This document shows, one piece after another, positions 23,566 through 36,800 of a DNA stretch of 64,000 nucleotides. Position numbers and translations under genes: made by a program. The notes under the pieces were generated by a model. The model searched no databases. It saw only the letters and a list, made by a program, of their open reading frames with translations, and was not told the origin of the DNA. Numbering within the stretch: position 1 is the first letter of the stretch; each line of letters begins with the position of its first letter. Source of the stretch: Hygrocybe punicea (taxonomy: Eukaryota; Basidiomycota; Agaricomycetes; Agaricales; Hygrophoraceae); assembly GCA_963556145.1 (NCBI GenBank), contig OY744461.1, positions 5,466,891 to 5,530,890 on the forward strand. The letters run 5' to 3'.

Positions 23566-26300
23566 CTAGGATCTATTAATGGTGCCCACGCCGAGACAAA
23601 AGTCAGCCGGGGAGGGGCGGCGGCGGGGATTATTGGAGGTACAAACAAGGTCTATGGTGATCTCAGGAAACTGTTCATCCAGTACTGTAGAAAAACATAA
23701 AAGTCCAGTCAGTATTGTGTAAAATGCCCGACATACCAACAAGAAAGAAAGAGATTTATATCTAGGTGAAAGCAGATGTTTTACACACTTTTAGCATTGG
23801 CTTCCATTTCGGAAGGGATGCCCTCTTCGCCGTCGTGGAAGTGCACGATCTTCAAGCAGGAGGTTTCTTCATTCTGGCGGACATATAGTATCATTTTGAA
23901 AAGGTGATTAATCTAAAGTTATTTTTTTGGAACCAATATTTTTAGTATCAGCAACATAAATCAACAATAAGAACAAATGAGAACAACAACAATTCACCGC
24001 GCACCTCGTCAGTCTTGGCTAGAATACATACAGGTTGACATTTCAACGTCGTCATCATCCCAATCAGCCGCTCTCCCCATTTCTTCGAGAACCGCCAGGT
24101 ATGCATGGCGGGATTCTGGTCATACGTCCAATACACCCAGCGTAATAGGTGTATTTTATTCTGCGTAGCGGAGAAGAGCAATAATAATCCAAGGACGTAG
24201 GCTGAAAAATACCTGTATGAATGTTATACATTAAAAATAGGTGAATCAGATTGTAGACATTCATACAAATAGGAATTTTTGTTTTAGCAAGACAAGCTAC
24301 AGACTCACCCAAGTGTAGGGAGGTTGATAGCTACGGTCCCTGCGAACACCGCGACCGCGACCGCCAGCGCGGCGAATATAATATATAGTGACGTGTGTGG
24401 CTGGCGTGGTAAACGCCCCCGATTGAATTTGAGCAAAAGCAGTGAAACGGGGAACAATGCCATAACCGTGAGCCACACAAGCGAGAACCTGTTTCCAAAA
24501 CCCGCATCAATTGCGGCAATAAATACAAACACAAAAACGATGCAAAGACTGCCTGTCAGTCTCTAGAGATCTGTCTGTCTGAGACCGAAACAAAAGAAAT
24601 TCAATACATACATTTCGGACAAGACGGACAAATTCCCTCCGGCGCTCGCGTAGAGCACGCCGTTGAACCCGACAAAGGACAGCATCGAGATGTATGGTGA
24701 ACCCGTGATAGGCATCGTCTTCAGGAACACTTGTGGAAGGATTCTGCCACGCGCTAGTTGTTGGAAGAGTTCGCTTGCGCTAAGGACACCTGCAGAGAAA
24801 TGTTGGTTTATTTGACAATGGTTCGTTTAGTAGGAAAGCACATGGTTTGATTTATTGATGTATTTACCTGTCAGGACGCCAGCACAGAGTACGATGATGG
24901 CATCGACTACAATCCAGATACGCAACCACCTTCCTGATGCCTGCGTTTTTACGTTGTTTTTTCACCCGGAAGAAAAACCAAAAAGGGCTCACCACATCTG
25001 CAAGGATGCTCAAGACATTAGATTCCGTCGAGATTCTCTCCAGCGGAACTAACACCAGCACCGACAATGCCGCTGAACAGTTGAAGATGAAGATGGACAT
25101 GTGCAAATTTCTCAGAACGAGGGGAAAGCGGCCAGGTTTTATTCTAGCGGCCAGTGCTGGTGCACCTGAGTTTATCGAACGCCCCAAAAAAAATAATAAC
25201 AATAGTAATAATAAAAAATAAAAAAATAAAAAAAACGCACATTCGAAGCCTGTGAGGCCCAACATTCCAATGCAAAAACCATTGAATATTTGAAGGGTAA
25301 TAACGCCAGCGGACGATGTTTGTTTACCGGCATTCCAATTCAATTTGAGCTGGGTATTCCCAACTCGGGCCCATGCTACCGCTGACGCGATAACCAGCGC
25401 CACCATGGTCGAAATCTGTGGGTTATTTTTCGGTTTACAATTATTATTTATTCAAGGTTCGGCAAATGATACAGTCAAAAAAAAAAAAAAAACTCACGTG
25501 GAATAGGAGCACAGCGAAAGCAAAATGGGTGCTTTCTTTGACGCCGGTCAAACTCACAGCTGCAAAGAGGAGGAGAACAAGAATGGTGCAGACGAATACA
25601 GGGAATGGTAGAGAAACTTCACTGGCGATGTAGGATGCTGCGGTTGCGGCCGATACAACTGATGTTGAGGCGAAATCTAACAAAAGGAGGACTGCACTGA
25701 TGAGGGCCAGCTTTTTGCTTGATACGTTAAGCCTAATAAAGGAAGTCGTTGGAGAAAGAAAGCACTGGTGTGGGTTGTAGGCAACGTACAGATAAGTATA
25801 TGGTGCCCCACTAATCGGCAACGCAGACGCCAGCTCCTCCATAACGGGGCGCCAGAGGAATAAAGTCAATGCGGCGATGCATAATGATATTGGGGAACTA
25901 TGTGCGAAAAGAAGCTATGTGAGGAGAAAGGTCACGTGCCAACACTTACTACGCGTTTGAAACGGCGAGGACTGCAGGTAGGGTGTAAAACACGCCGCCG
26001 AGGATATCGTTTCCTGCCAAGGCGCCAGCGACAAACTGACCCATTGCCTTTTCGCGTTTAATGCCTTGGAGTGTCACTTCGGCTCTATTGCGTTCCTCCG
26101 GCTCGAGTTTGATGTGAGTGACGGAGCCCCACCCAGCAAATTCGAAATGGTTTGGGAGGTTGAGGAAACGCGAGGGTAGATGTGTGACTTTGAGGCCCCC
26201 GCCATGTTGTGGACGCAACCGCTGTCGACGGAGTATGATATCGAATTGAGACTCTCTGAAGGAGGGAGGGGCGTCGAGGAGACTGCGGTGTCTGTCACCA
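23566..26300 (-). CDS. APC-superfamily amino-acid/polyamine permease (multi-exon)
   Basis: A secondary transporter of the plasma or vacuolar membrane, probably importing amino acids or related amines with protons; the substrate cannot be read from sequence. Exons on the minus strand give, in order: a cytosolic N-terminus with HFEFAGWGSVTHI and EPEERNRAE, TM1 with AGNDILGGVFYTLPAV, and an ALPISGAPYTYLY segment typical of APC TM3. Then come KLALISAVLLLLDFASTS, several further hydrophobic segments, and a C-terminal tail with SCLKIVHFHDGEEGIP. About 12 TM segments are expected. The last intron (23685-23788) splices into a final exon ending at TAG 23566-23568; without splicing a TAA at 23781 would end the protein a little earlier. 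The start is not resolved: an exon acceptor near 26258 or an ATG at 26422 are candidates. Confidence 0.85.
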
Positions 26301-26542
26301 CTCTGCAAATTGGTAGAATTAGAAACAGCTGGAGGGTGGATGAGGAGTTGGAGCACGGGTAAAAGGGAAGTGACAGACCATGGCCGGCGGGGTCGATTCG
26401 AGGGGGCTCGATTGCAATCCAAGAGGAAGTTGGGGTACGACCGTCCATTGCAACGACTATGAGTACGAAAGCACGTGCCAGAGCATGTTGTGAAGCTGGG
26501 CGAAGATGAGACGGTGGTGGCCGGGGTCCGACATCAAATTTA

Positions 26543-27523
26543 ATGGCATACGTCGACGTCGACCATGGCCAGGTGTGTTCTTTCAAATTATCTATAAAAC
26601 CTGGTTCGACTCACGTACGCGTCGCGTCTGAACCCAGCGTATTGACGACGGTACGTTTTTACGACGTGCGACTTCGACTTATCAATAATAATAATATTAT
26701 TATTATTATCAGCCAATCCACCGCCATCCGGGTTCTGGACAATTGAATATTATCAACCCTACTTCGACGTAGACACAAAACAGGTCCTCACTCGCTGCTA
26801 CTCCACTCTCCTCCCCACATCCTCATCGTACCTCTCAACACACCTGACTCCTGCTCCCGACCTCTACGGCCCCTTCTGGACACTCACCACCCTCATATTC
26901 ACCCTCTTCCTATCCTCCTCCCTCGCTGCCTCCATCTCCGTTTACCTCTCCGCGCCAGGGACGGCAGAGTACGATTACGACTTTCAGCTGCTGTCCATCG
27001 CCGTATCCCTCGTCTACGCGTACGGACTCGCTTTGCCCGTGTTGCTCTGGCTTGCACTACGGTATCTGGGCGTCGGCGACTGGAGCGTCTTCGAGGCGGT
27101 GGCCATTTGGGGATACGGCCAGTTCGTCTGGATACCCGTCTCAGTGAGTGGCCATCCATCCATCCATTATCTTTACACACAAGAGTTTACAGATCCTTTG
27201 TGTAATCCCTGTCCCGATCGTACGATGGGTTCTGGTCGGGTTCGCATTTCTACTGTCCGGATACTTCCTCGTCGCCAACATATACCCCATCCTTGCTTCT
27301 GTACCTCTTTACTTCTCCCGTCCTCCTTGTCTTCCCCTGACACATATCCCCACAGGCAGAGGCAAAAGCCACCCGGCTCCTTGTCGTCCTCATCGCCCTC
27401 CTCCACGCTGGCCTCGCCCTCACTTTCAAAATCTTGTTTTTCAACTACTATGTCGCCAAAGTCGGCCCCGATGTCACGATTCCAGGGACCAGTACAACGG
27501 GACTTGTGAGAACGTTCTCGTGA
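26543..27523 (+). CDS. YIPF/Yip1-domain membrane protein (5 exons, 249 aa)
   Basis: Yip1-family proteins are multi-pass Golgi/ER membrane proteins that work with Rab GTPases and vesicle budding; this one resembles the YIPF1/YIPF2 branch. Exons 26543-26572, 26638-26650, 26713-27143, 27193-27300 and 27356-27523 keep frame throughout (750 bases). Each intron starts GT and ends AG. Landmarks are a short acidic start, FWTIEYYQPYFDVDT, a long hydrophobic region with PDLYGPFWTL, a VFEAVAIWGYGQFVWIP segment and FKILFFNYYV near the end. Five TM segments fit. The second exon is only 13 bases. The gene starts very close to the permease 5' end, suggesting a shared divergent promoter. Confidence 0.9.
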
Positions 27524-27781
27524 AGCTGTGAAGCTGAGTGTGTGGCTTAGCAAGGGTCTGGCCTTTACATGTCTGTAACTTGGGCTTGACAATAATGCGC
27601 TACGTTTATTTATTATAATCCATATCGCAACCTCCCGGTTACCTTCTGAAGGAAAACGCCATATCCGCCGTTGCATATATCCGCCGTCAGATGGTGATAC
27701 TTGTCCGTATTCCACAGAGCTTAAATATATACAAGTTTTAAAACGCATAGATTCATTTCGATTGATACGACCTATCACCCA

Positions 27782-28966
27782 TCACTTCCCAACAGCCTCG
27801 ACAGCCGTACTAACCCCACTAGCAACACAATCACGATCACCCGTCGGGCCCGTCCCAGCAGCCTGCACCGCCTCCGCATCACAAACCAACTTCCCCAACA
27901 CCACCGGATCGCTCGGTATCCCAAACTCAACCGCGAACACCGTCCCATTGAACGCAGTCATCGTCAGTCCCATACGCGAGCGCTCCGTGGGCTCCCAGCC
28001 ATCGCGAAAGCGTTCTTCAATAAGAAGGGCTTCGAGGTCTGCGATCTTGCCGCCGAAGAATTTGAGCAAGGTGGACGAGCTAGAGAAGTGAGGATGATAA
28101 ATAACACAAAGAAAAAGGAGACGGGGAAGGACGGTGGCGGATCAGGGTCCCAAACGCACTTTGAGCTCCCAAATATCTTGTGGAACAAACTAAGTGAAAA
28201 CTGTTCATTGGATTCCTTTGCTTGTGTCCGGCGCGCCCCGGAGTAGCGCGAGAGGTCGGCGGTGGTGAGCCCGGGGTTCCCGTCTGCATCTTTTCCAGTA
28301 GCAAACGCGAGGAGGCCCTTGACGAGATGTAGAGCGGGTTTGCCTTGGTCTGGTTGCAGTGCGACGTCGTCGCCTGGAGGGTAGGTAACCAAGTGCGGTT
28401 TGAAAACCACATTAATCATGGGGGTTGACAAACGAAACTCACGAGTGAGAGACCCATCATGTTCGATGCCATTGTGCAGATTCAGGTCTTCGAGGTCGAA
28501 CGTGTCCTTGGAATAACTCTTGTGCAGCATCCCTGCGCTGAAGTTCGGTACGAAGAAGCAAAAAGTCGGTGCAAAGTTGAATGTTGACCGGATCTTGTCA
28601 TTGAGGTCTTTGAAGCTGATGTTGCGGCCATTGTGTGGAAGGATGCCTTGGTAGTGGTGAGTGGCAGTAGCAGTGGTGGTGGTATAGTAGTAAATCAGTT
28701 TACAAAGATGATGGGTCGACACACTACTGTCACTACATACCGTGATTGGCCATCGCGTTCAAGGCCGGACACGCACTTCGACTGTCCCCCTCCTTGGGTG
28801 GAACATAGTCGGGCCACTTCCCGCCTTCACCTGGACATCCCTTCGGCACAACTTTCCCTCGGGTTAGCCGAGGGGTGACCACATTGTATACCGTGAGGGC
28901 TGCATCCCAGCTGAGTAACCCGATGTTGACTATGCCGTTGGAGATGAAGCTGACGATGCCCGACAT
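27782..28966 (-). CDS. Heme-thiolate peroxidase/peroxygenase (chloroperoxidase family, 313 aa)
   Basis: The family (Peroxidase_2) uses a cysteine-ligated heme and peroxide to halogenate or oxygenate organic substrates. Exons (minus) 28966-28741, 28646-28443, 28373-28160 and 28079-27782 total 942 bases in one frame. The heme-ligand motif is SACPALNAMANHG (Cys66), and the distal acid-base motif EHDGS lies at residues 137-141, as in short peroxygenases. The usual PCP motif is ACP here. The N-terminus (residues 1-35) is hydrophobic without a clear cleavage site, so it may be a membrane anchor or an imperfect signal peptide. It converges with the YIPF gene; the stops are 258 bases apart. Confidence 0.9.
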
Positions 28967-29349
28967 TTGATATTGCTTTTCAAGTAGTACTCGATGAGAG
29001 TTAGGAAACTGAGGCCCTTAACCAGGTTAGGTAATAGTTACGTTTGATTCAATGCATCGCCGGTAGATCTACACATCCGCTTTTGAGGTCTTTCCGTGCT
29101 TTTTTAAGCTCAAAAAATCAATAAGCAATAAGCACGCCGTGCTTAAATTAGCGGGGTCGATCCGCCAATTTAAGCTGGCTGGAGCTTTTCTAAGCTTGAA
29201 AAAGCTCGAAAGAACCTGAAAGTAAGGTAGCCGTAGCTCATGCACATCTAATGTCACATGACCAAGCGTGATAAAGCGCAACAAAACTAGAGAAATCAAA
29301 ATGCCGACGAATTGAGGCATTATGCCCAAATTGTGTTTGCGAGAGTATT
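28967..29349. other. Upstream region of the peroxygenase gene
   Basis: No ORF with coding character. An imperfect repeat of AAGCTNNAAAAGC words lies at 29090-29220 (AAGCTCAAAA, AAGCTTGAAAAAGCTCG). It presumably holds the promoter of the minus-strand peroxygenase gene. Confidence 0.4.
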
Positions 29350-29985
29350 TTAGATTATTTTATTGCCGTTTTCAGAAAGGTTGTCACATCACACGTAACA
29401 CGCGAATTTTGTCACTCTGGCACACGAAACATCGGTGAGCCGTTTCTCATCCAATTCTCAACATTTCCATCTAATTCTTTCTGTTCTGTCATCCCCTCAT
29501 CCCTCTCCAGGTGCACAACCAACTTTCAGGCCCCATTTCTCAAGTATGGGCACGATCAAAATTTGGGCCTTGTCACCCTCTCGGAGAACATTTCTGGTGC
29601 ATTGCGGGGAGATACCAAGCTGGAATTGGGCCGAAATAACCCAGGTATGTCCTGCCCAGATGCCCATGTAGTTTTTGTGCTGAATCACTTGAATTTTCAC
29701 CGTAGGAAAACCCAAATGTCACCCAATGCCACCCTGACGCTGTGAGCATATCTGCATTACCTAGTGGAGAGATGTTGTCCAGGAACTATATGGAACCTTT
29801 CATGGTATGTCTACCCCAGGTGCATACGTCGCCATAAGCTGACCACACTCAGTACTCGGCTTTACAGGCGGCTTGGAACCTCTGTACTATACTATCTACC
29901 TCCAGCCATTTTTCTCGACATCTATCCATTCTGTTTGTGCACGGCTGGTCTATCCTTCATATATGAGACATGTACTGTACTTATA
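29350..29985 (+). repeat. Inverted repeat copy A of a gene-like segment
   Basis: Matches 46497-47125 in the opposite orientation with few differences, including the possible exon that reads FQAPFLKYGHDQNLGLVTL and then a GDTKLELGRNNPG end. That is followed by a GTATGT donor-like site and a second exon-like stretch starting near 29706. The protein family is not recognised. This copy runs straight into the gene at 30076. Confidence 0.8.
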
Positions 29986-30075
29986 TAAATATATTTGTTG
30001 CTTGAGAGCCAAATCAAATCATGTGTTACCGCGGAAACGGCCAAAGATCATCCTTCCTCCTTCATTGCGACTTGC

Positions 30076-31712
30076 ATGGGGAACGCTCAACAAAAACAAA
30101 GCCGAGGTCCCAAAGCACACCGGGCAGCTCCTGTCCCTAAGGACCTGCCAGTTGAGGCTGGCAAAAGCCCTACGCCCCCTCATCCTCGAACACGTCCCAA
30201 ACCAATGCCAGCCTACAAAGTGCGCGATGGACTAGACAACTCGGAGTCGGATGTCGAAGTGCTAGATCGCGATGAGGTATACAATCCACCTCCTGGCTCC
30301 GACAATGAGCGAGACGCCAACGATGTCAACATCCTTGTCAAGGAGCTTCTTGGGCCAGCTGGGGCTGCGGACACAAAATGCAATGAAGAATTTGATGTCG
30401 TCAGCTCGGATTCTGATGCTGATTCTGAACCTGAAGGTTTTCTGGTTTTTTATTAACATATTTCCTATGCTTACGCTAATTTACAGAAGCTCTCTGCCTC
30501 GAATTCAATATCCCTATCAGCACCGCATCCGACGTACAAAAATTTTCATCCGGCACCACTTGGAGTACGTTTTGTAGCGAGGTTGCCGATGTGATGGATA
30601 TTCGGCGTTCCGAACTCGAGGTGGCCTATAAGTTCAGCACATGGACTGCCAAGGCGCAACCTCTCCTACTCACCAAAGCGACTCACCTTGCTGCATTGTT
30701 CGATGCCGCACGGACAGAGTTGAATCAGATGGCTAAGGCTAAAGGTAAAAAGAAGGCATTTCAGGTTATTCTCGTTGATCAACGTGAAACGTCTCGCAAG
30801 GGTGGAAAGAGATGGGCAGATGATAAGAAGGACAAGGTAATATTTCAATTGATAATACTATGTACTGGACTGACTACATGCTTGGACAAGGTGAAGGCCA
30901 AGAGGAAGAAACGAGCGGACACAGATGAGGAGAGTGGGAACGACACCGAATCGGGGAAGAAAGTGCCGAAGACATCCGCCGATTACATTGCCGAGATTAT
31001 GGAGAACCTCAAATGTCCTCTTCACGACGGCAAACCCTGTGTCAAATATCCGGAGGGCCATCACTACACCTTACAAATAACTGATCTAAGTCTCTGGGGC
31101 ATGCTTCTCGTGAGTCTCGTTTATTTATTGCTTAACGAGACTCATTGTAGTCCATGTCAGGCAAACGGCTCATATGATTCAACCATCTCGCCACCTGTCC
31201 AGTTGAAGCTTGGTGATGCTTCCTCTCACTGGCACGTAAATGCGAAACCCGCTCAAGTTGCTGCTACAAGCGGTGCGGCTCAACCGATCATCATTCAGAT
31301 GCCACCTCCATATGGTGGATCAAGGCACCACTATTCCCTGTACACCCCTCCATCAGCCGTACCCAAAAAATCATCTCACTCCCGATGTGATGGGCTGCAC
31401 ACCCCCGGCTCAGACAGCATAGATTTCGATGACATCCCCAATGTCTTCCCAGCCATCCCCACTTGGCTTGCTGCACTCGACTCCAGTGCTCAGGGCATCG
31501 ATGGAGATAATCTTTCCCAGTATACTGATGCCATCCGGGCGAATGGGTTCAGGCGCATCCATGAGCTTGCCGGTGAAGGCCTTGCTAATGAGACTATTAC
31601 CCATTTCTCGACCGTTTGCAATATCCCAATTGGAATCGCGAAACGAATTCTCAAGTTTGCGCAGAAGGACACGGATCGTATCAAGAAGGCTGAGAGGGCC
31701 AACAGGAAATAA
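30076..31712 (+). CDS. Unknown multi-exon gene with C-terminal helical (SAM-like) segment
   Basis: Start chosen at MGNAQQKQSRGPKAH (30076), followed by an acidic, low-complexity region. The GT-AG intron 30437-30486 joins DSEPE to EALCLEFNIPIS in frame. Two further likely introns, about 30837-30890 and 31109-31165, are multiples of three, so the frame also reads through them. The middle has K/R-rich stretches and a CPLHDGKPCVKYPEGHH segment with paired cysteines and histidines. The end (31440-31712) has a five-helix look with YTDAIRANGFRRIHELAGE and GIAKRILKFAQ. It is likely nuclear (basic clusters). I do not know its function. It may be a cargo or accessory gene of a mobile element, given its surroundings. 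Confidence 0.65.
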
Positions 31713-32830
31713 TGGGCAGTAGTGAAACATTTTCTTGTGTGTAGATAGTCCTACAATGTCTTCAACAGACTTGTAGTTATCAATATAGTGTTGCTGTTTG
31801 GTTGCTCAGAATGCAGAAAGTTGGGATCATTGAAAATTAAATATATGGGGCAGCTTGCCTTATGTATGGTGAGGATGGAATGGATGGAGTGTTCATAGAG
31901 CATCAATATGTTAAGACCTATGGATTATTGGACAAACAATTTGAACACAACTACTGTGTTGATGTCACTGACCTGGGTGGGGAATTCTTACCTGGAGCCT
32001 TACAAGTTGGCATCAATGATGGGTCCCTTGAATTACAAAGTACCTGGAATAATACATCCAGCTCTAGTATTACCACAGCTAAGGCTAGTAGCCAGTAGCC
32101 TAGCCTGTTTTAGCTTAGCCCAGGTCTGGCTAAGCTAAGGCTGATGACCAGCTACCAGCTACAGCTACCTCAAGTTATTAGCTGTTGGCCATTTGTGTTT
32201 GTGACATGACAAGGGGTCCATGCGTGAGATGATGGGCCATGATCACCCACAACCTCACTGTAACTGAATGGTGATCTTAGTCAAGTCTGGCTGACTGAGT
32301 ATAGGGAAAGCAGGTATTACAACAAAAACCAATTGAGGAACATTCACACCACTGCAGGTGCATTGCTAGTGGTGTAGATCTTGCCATCCTGGCAATGAGT
32401 GATACAGGAAGTAAACAGGTTTGGAGGGGTGAACCACCATCTCGATCAAGGTCAGCAGCAGGATTGGGTGTTCCCCTGTCATTTTTGTGCCTAGCACCTT
32501 GTCTCAATTCCTTTATTTAAGAGCAGGATTAAAATAGGATATAAATGAAGGACACATAGAAATGGACCAAGGGGCTGGGGTTTCATGATTGGTGACTACA
32601 GTAGCAGGGGGTGGTGCAACATGACTGATGAGAGACTGAGTTGCACTGAGATGAGCAGGGTGAATGAAATTTCAATGTAGATGGGACAGTGTGTGTCGGT
32701 TGAATATGGAAATTGGTAAAGTCACAAGTCGAAAGCAGAGGCAATTAGCTGACTGCCAAGTGAAGGGAGGAAGACCAGGCAAAACATAAAATGATGCAAG
32801 GTGGAAAAGTAGCCAGGCCAATGAAAGAGA
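31713..32830. other. Non-coding stretch with AGCT-rich repeats
   Basis: No convincing gene. At 32070-32170 there are inverted TAGCTTAGCC/GGCTAAGCTA words and clustered CAGCTACAGCTA runs that look like a short MITE fragment. The remainder is unique sequence leading into the 137-bp minisatellite. Confidence 0.4.
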
Positions 32831-33506
32831 GCAAAGATATCATTGTGGTCCATTACTTGACTCAAAGCAGGCAATACTAACTTCAATTGATGAGCTGGTT
32901 GTTGTATTGTTGGTAAGCCTTGGTGACAACTCCTTGCCTATGATGGGCAGTGATGCCCTTTGACGATCCTGTATGGCAATTGTAGACCATTACTTCACTC
33001 GAAGCAGGCAATACTAACTCCCATTGATGAGCCAGTTGTTGTATTGTTGGTAAGCCTTGGTGCCACCCCCTTTTATCTCAATGGCAGTGATGCCCTTTGA
33101 CTATCCTGTATTGTGAGTGTAGACCATTACTTCACTCATAGCAGGCAGTACTAACTCCCATTGATGAGCCAGTTGTTGTATTGTTGGTAAGCCTTGGTGC
33201 CAACTCCTTGCCTATGATGGGCAGTGATGCCCTTTGACGATCCTGTATGGCAATCGTAGACCATTACTTCACTCCAAGCAGGCAATACTAACTCCCATTG
33301 ATGAGCCGGTTGTTGTATTGTTGGTAAGCATTGGTGCCAACTCCTTGCCTATGACGGGCAGTGATGCCCTTTGATGATCCTGTATGGCGATCGTAGACCA
33401 TTACTTCACTCAAAGCAGGCAATACTAACTCCCATTGATGAGCCGGTTGTTGTATTGTTGGTAAGCCTTGGTGCCACCCCCTTTTATCTCAATGGCAGTG
33501 ATGCCC
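32830..33506 (+). repeat. 137-bp minisatellite, left block (5 copies)
   Basis: Unit starts marked by GACCATTACTTCACTC occur at about 32984, 33122, 33259 and 33396, with a first diverged copy near 32850, giving a period of 137-138. The unit includes GTTGTATTGTTGGTAAGCC and GGCAGTGATGCCCTTTGA. The block ends in mid-unit at GATGCCC (33506), exactly where the KDZ element begins. Confidence 0.92.
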
Positions 33507-33800
33507 GTAAATCCATATGACTTGTGATTAAACAATGTACATCACAATGCAAAATCCGTTTGAACACATGTTGTTTAAACACACATTCATGAAGATTCCA
33601 TTTATTCTCTCTGCTCCAATCAGCATGTTTAAACATGCAGGTTTAAACCATTTACACAGATTTAAATGCTTAAACAGACATTCTCTGTGCTCCAATCCAT
33701 GTGTTTAAACATACAGGTTTAAATATACAGGTTTAAACCATCAGCAGAAATTCAGATGATTAAACAGACATTATCCAATGTACTGTTTAAACCGTTAAAA
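33507..33800. repeat. Left subterminal GTTTAAAC array of the KDZ element
   Basis: About ten occurrences of TTTAAAC or TTAAACA words (for example near 33570, 33628, 33641, 33704, 33735 and 33785), several as the palindrome GTTTAAAC or inside CATGTTTAAACATG. Likely transposase-binding sites by analogy with other DNA transposons. Confidence 0.75.
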
Positions 33801-33808
33801 CATCAACT

Positions 33809-36800
33809 CTAGATAATATCACCTTCCAAGGACTTTGTAAATGATATCAGGTCCTCGGCGCGCATAGCAGCTACATAATCAGACAAATGGCCCTCAGTCA
33901 ATCTTACATGCATATATCCAGCCTCGTCAAGTTTCTTCTTGCAGTCATTCTCCATTCGTCCATACATGTCCGCCTTTTGCCTTGCATAAGCAACATGGCC
34001 ATCCGAAGAACCTGTCCACAAGACTGAGAGCTGGGACCAAGCTTGTGTCATCCTCTTGAAGCTCCTTATAACTCTTAGAAACTCTGCAAGTTTTTGCTCG
34101 ACCTGTTCCTGCCACCGTTGCATTTCGGCTTCTGCACGAAACCACTGCACACGGTCACCTGTGTGTTGAAGCAAATTTATGAGTAACCATCTTACGTTTT
34201 GTAACAGCCTTACCTTCAGCCTCCCACTCCACCATCTCTTTCGCTGACATTTTACCCCAACCCCCCATGTGCCAAAGCCATCCTTCCTTTCCCTCTTGTG
34301 CTGTCGGAACTACTGTCATATTAAGCATACACTTTGAAAGAATAAATACGTCCATACTGGTGGTACCACTGATAAGGTTTCCATCTTGTTTCCTAGCTGT
34401 AGTCTTTGCTATTATGGTTGAGCATTACCAAATGCTATACTGATGAAATTGTCATTCATTACCTTTATTTCGTCGACTCATTTGTGTCCCACTAACTGAA
34501 ATAAGATGTGTGAGCAATGCCCAACAAGAAACAATGACATCGGCAACACTCACTTGGCAACAGTTCCATCTCTCCTTGATTGGATACTTGGCTATCCACA
34601 TGCACCCCGTGCAGGGTTAGATCACCCGTACTGGCCATTTGTCCATGCATCTGCCACAGCTTGCCATCTGTCCGACGTGAATCACCCAAACCACGGCCGC
34701 GCTGTCTTGACTTCATGAAAGTGTCCTCGATGGTGAGAGGAGGAAACGGTGACTCGGGATCATTGCTGTCAACAGCACCAAGCAATATCAGAGCAAGGCG
34801 GGCAGATGCATAAGTTTCCATATGATGATCTCGTCGACTCTGGGCATCTCTAATATAAGATCCTGACTTGGTGTTTTCAGCCTGTCCACGTGCATTCTTG
34901 CGTTTCCGATCCTGGATTGCCGTCAAGGTCTTGACTGCAGATTGTATTGCACGTAGCGCATCATATGCTTCGCCTTCTCGCAACTTTGCCTCTTCGATAC
35001 CAAGCGCTATGGCCTCGACGGTCTGTTGCTCTTCATGCTCGAAATCTGACGGTAGGAAGAGCTTCTCGTGTTCAACCTCACATGAACGTTGTCGAGCCAC
35101 TGCATCTCCAGCCTTGGGCATCAGAAGTCTCTGATCATCACGCCATTTCATGATGCGCAGTCGCAACTTCCCTCGCCGAGTGCCAATCTCCTTTTCAAGT
35201 GACGCAAGGTGGTGTTCACGATCCTCCGCAACTGTTGCTCTCAGTTTTCGTCTAAATACAAATTATCAGCAGTCAAGCGAAACACCACTGAAACGTTCAG
35301 ACTCACTGTGCATCCTGAATTCGAAGACCCTCATTAAGAAAGGCAGCGATGGAACCTTGGGGAATGTCAGTGTCCGAGAACTTGGACTCCTGTGCAAGCA
35401 TATGCTGATAAATTGCTGCCTGAGAAGGCACTACAGTATACGTGAGTTTGTGAGTTCCAAGTGCTATCAATGTTACGAAAGACTCACCCTTTGACTTGCA
35501 ATGTCTGTATACACTCTCCGTCTTTTTCCCCTTTTGCCTGGGCTTACGATCCATTTGATCCCATGCGTCTCGCTGTTCTGCATATAAAATACATAGCCCT
35601 CGAAAATGATCACGCTTTTGAATGTATAATGCTTTAGCAAGGTTGAGGTCGTGTAACAAAGTGGACGCTATTGCCACCAGTCAATGAAGGTAATGTTAAA
35701 GTTCGTGAGCCACTCACCCATTTTCATTGTCTTGAGCCAGTTCCAATCGCTGTGGTGGTCGATCAATGTGTCTTGGCGATGGCCATTGTTCATTTGTCTG
35801 ACATGAGGACCAAGTTGATTTGCTTCAGGCCAGTAGTGTTCAGCTGTCTCCCCATGAAAATGGCCAACACAGGGCATATATGCGGTTGCAAAGGTGTAGA
35901 GACACGTCTCTTTGTGCCCCTGGACATGAAGGGCTGGAACTGACCACCGCATCCTACGCACAAGAGGTGCCATATCTGGAAAGAACTTCTCAAATCGTTT
36001 GATGACGTGGACCGAGTATGAGCAGTTGCTGTCGTAGGAGCAGATATGGTCAACGTCTGCCTCCTCATCCTGAAGGTTGATGTCTGTTTCCTCCGGTGAA
36101 GACCGTTGACGAGCGCCATGTGCAAGCGCAAAGTCAGTATTCGCAAATCTGTTCATAATGTAGGGTAGCGAGTGGAGGAATCGTAGTGAGACACTGCCAC
36201 ATACCTTTCACCAAATTGCATGTCAACTGACGACCAGATGAAGACGTGACTGCATTGACAATTCACTGTCCCAGTGATATCCATATTCTTGAATTTCTTC
36301 TTATCTTGTTTGTTGACGGCTTTCAGATATGTACATGTTGATTTCTTAACGCCATGTAACCTAATCAATAAAGAGTTGCACGTTCATATTGTATAATGGT
36401 CTAACCTCCTCCGACTTTGGGACATTCCTTAAGTATTCCTTGTAGAGATCGTCCTTTGGGAAATACGCATTTCCCTGAAAAAGCGATATGTCATCAAGAT
36501 CACTGTTCTTCTTCATCTTGTTGCACTGGAAGTTGCCGTCAAGGGTCTTCTGTGATTGGTTGAGATGCCTGTGGCATCTCCTATCAGCAAACATATTCGT
36601 CAACACTGCAGTGGGTCCCACCTAAGCTCAAATGGCGTTGGTTTCCATCCCTGCTCAGTATTGAAACCCGGCTCTGGGCATGCTGGGCAGTGCACGATAA
36701 GGTTTCCTGGTCTACGATGTGGTAGCACACGATCGATGCCATGGGCTTGTCCAAGACGCTTGTGAAGGGTGAGCCACCGCCAAACTCGGACAACACGGAG

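Noticed and set aside
29764..29988. Small Cys/Tyr-rich ORF as a peptide gene
   Set aside because: It crosses a likely intron of the repeated gene-like segment and recurs with changes in copy B; there is no independent support.
32830..33506. CRISPR-like array
   Set aside because: The 137-bp units are repeated throughout with no unique spacers, and the organism is a eukaryote. It is a minisatellite.
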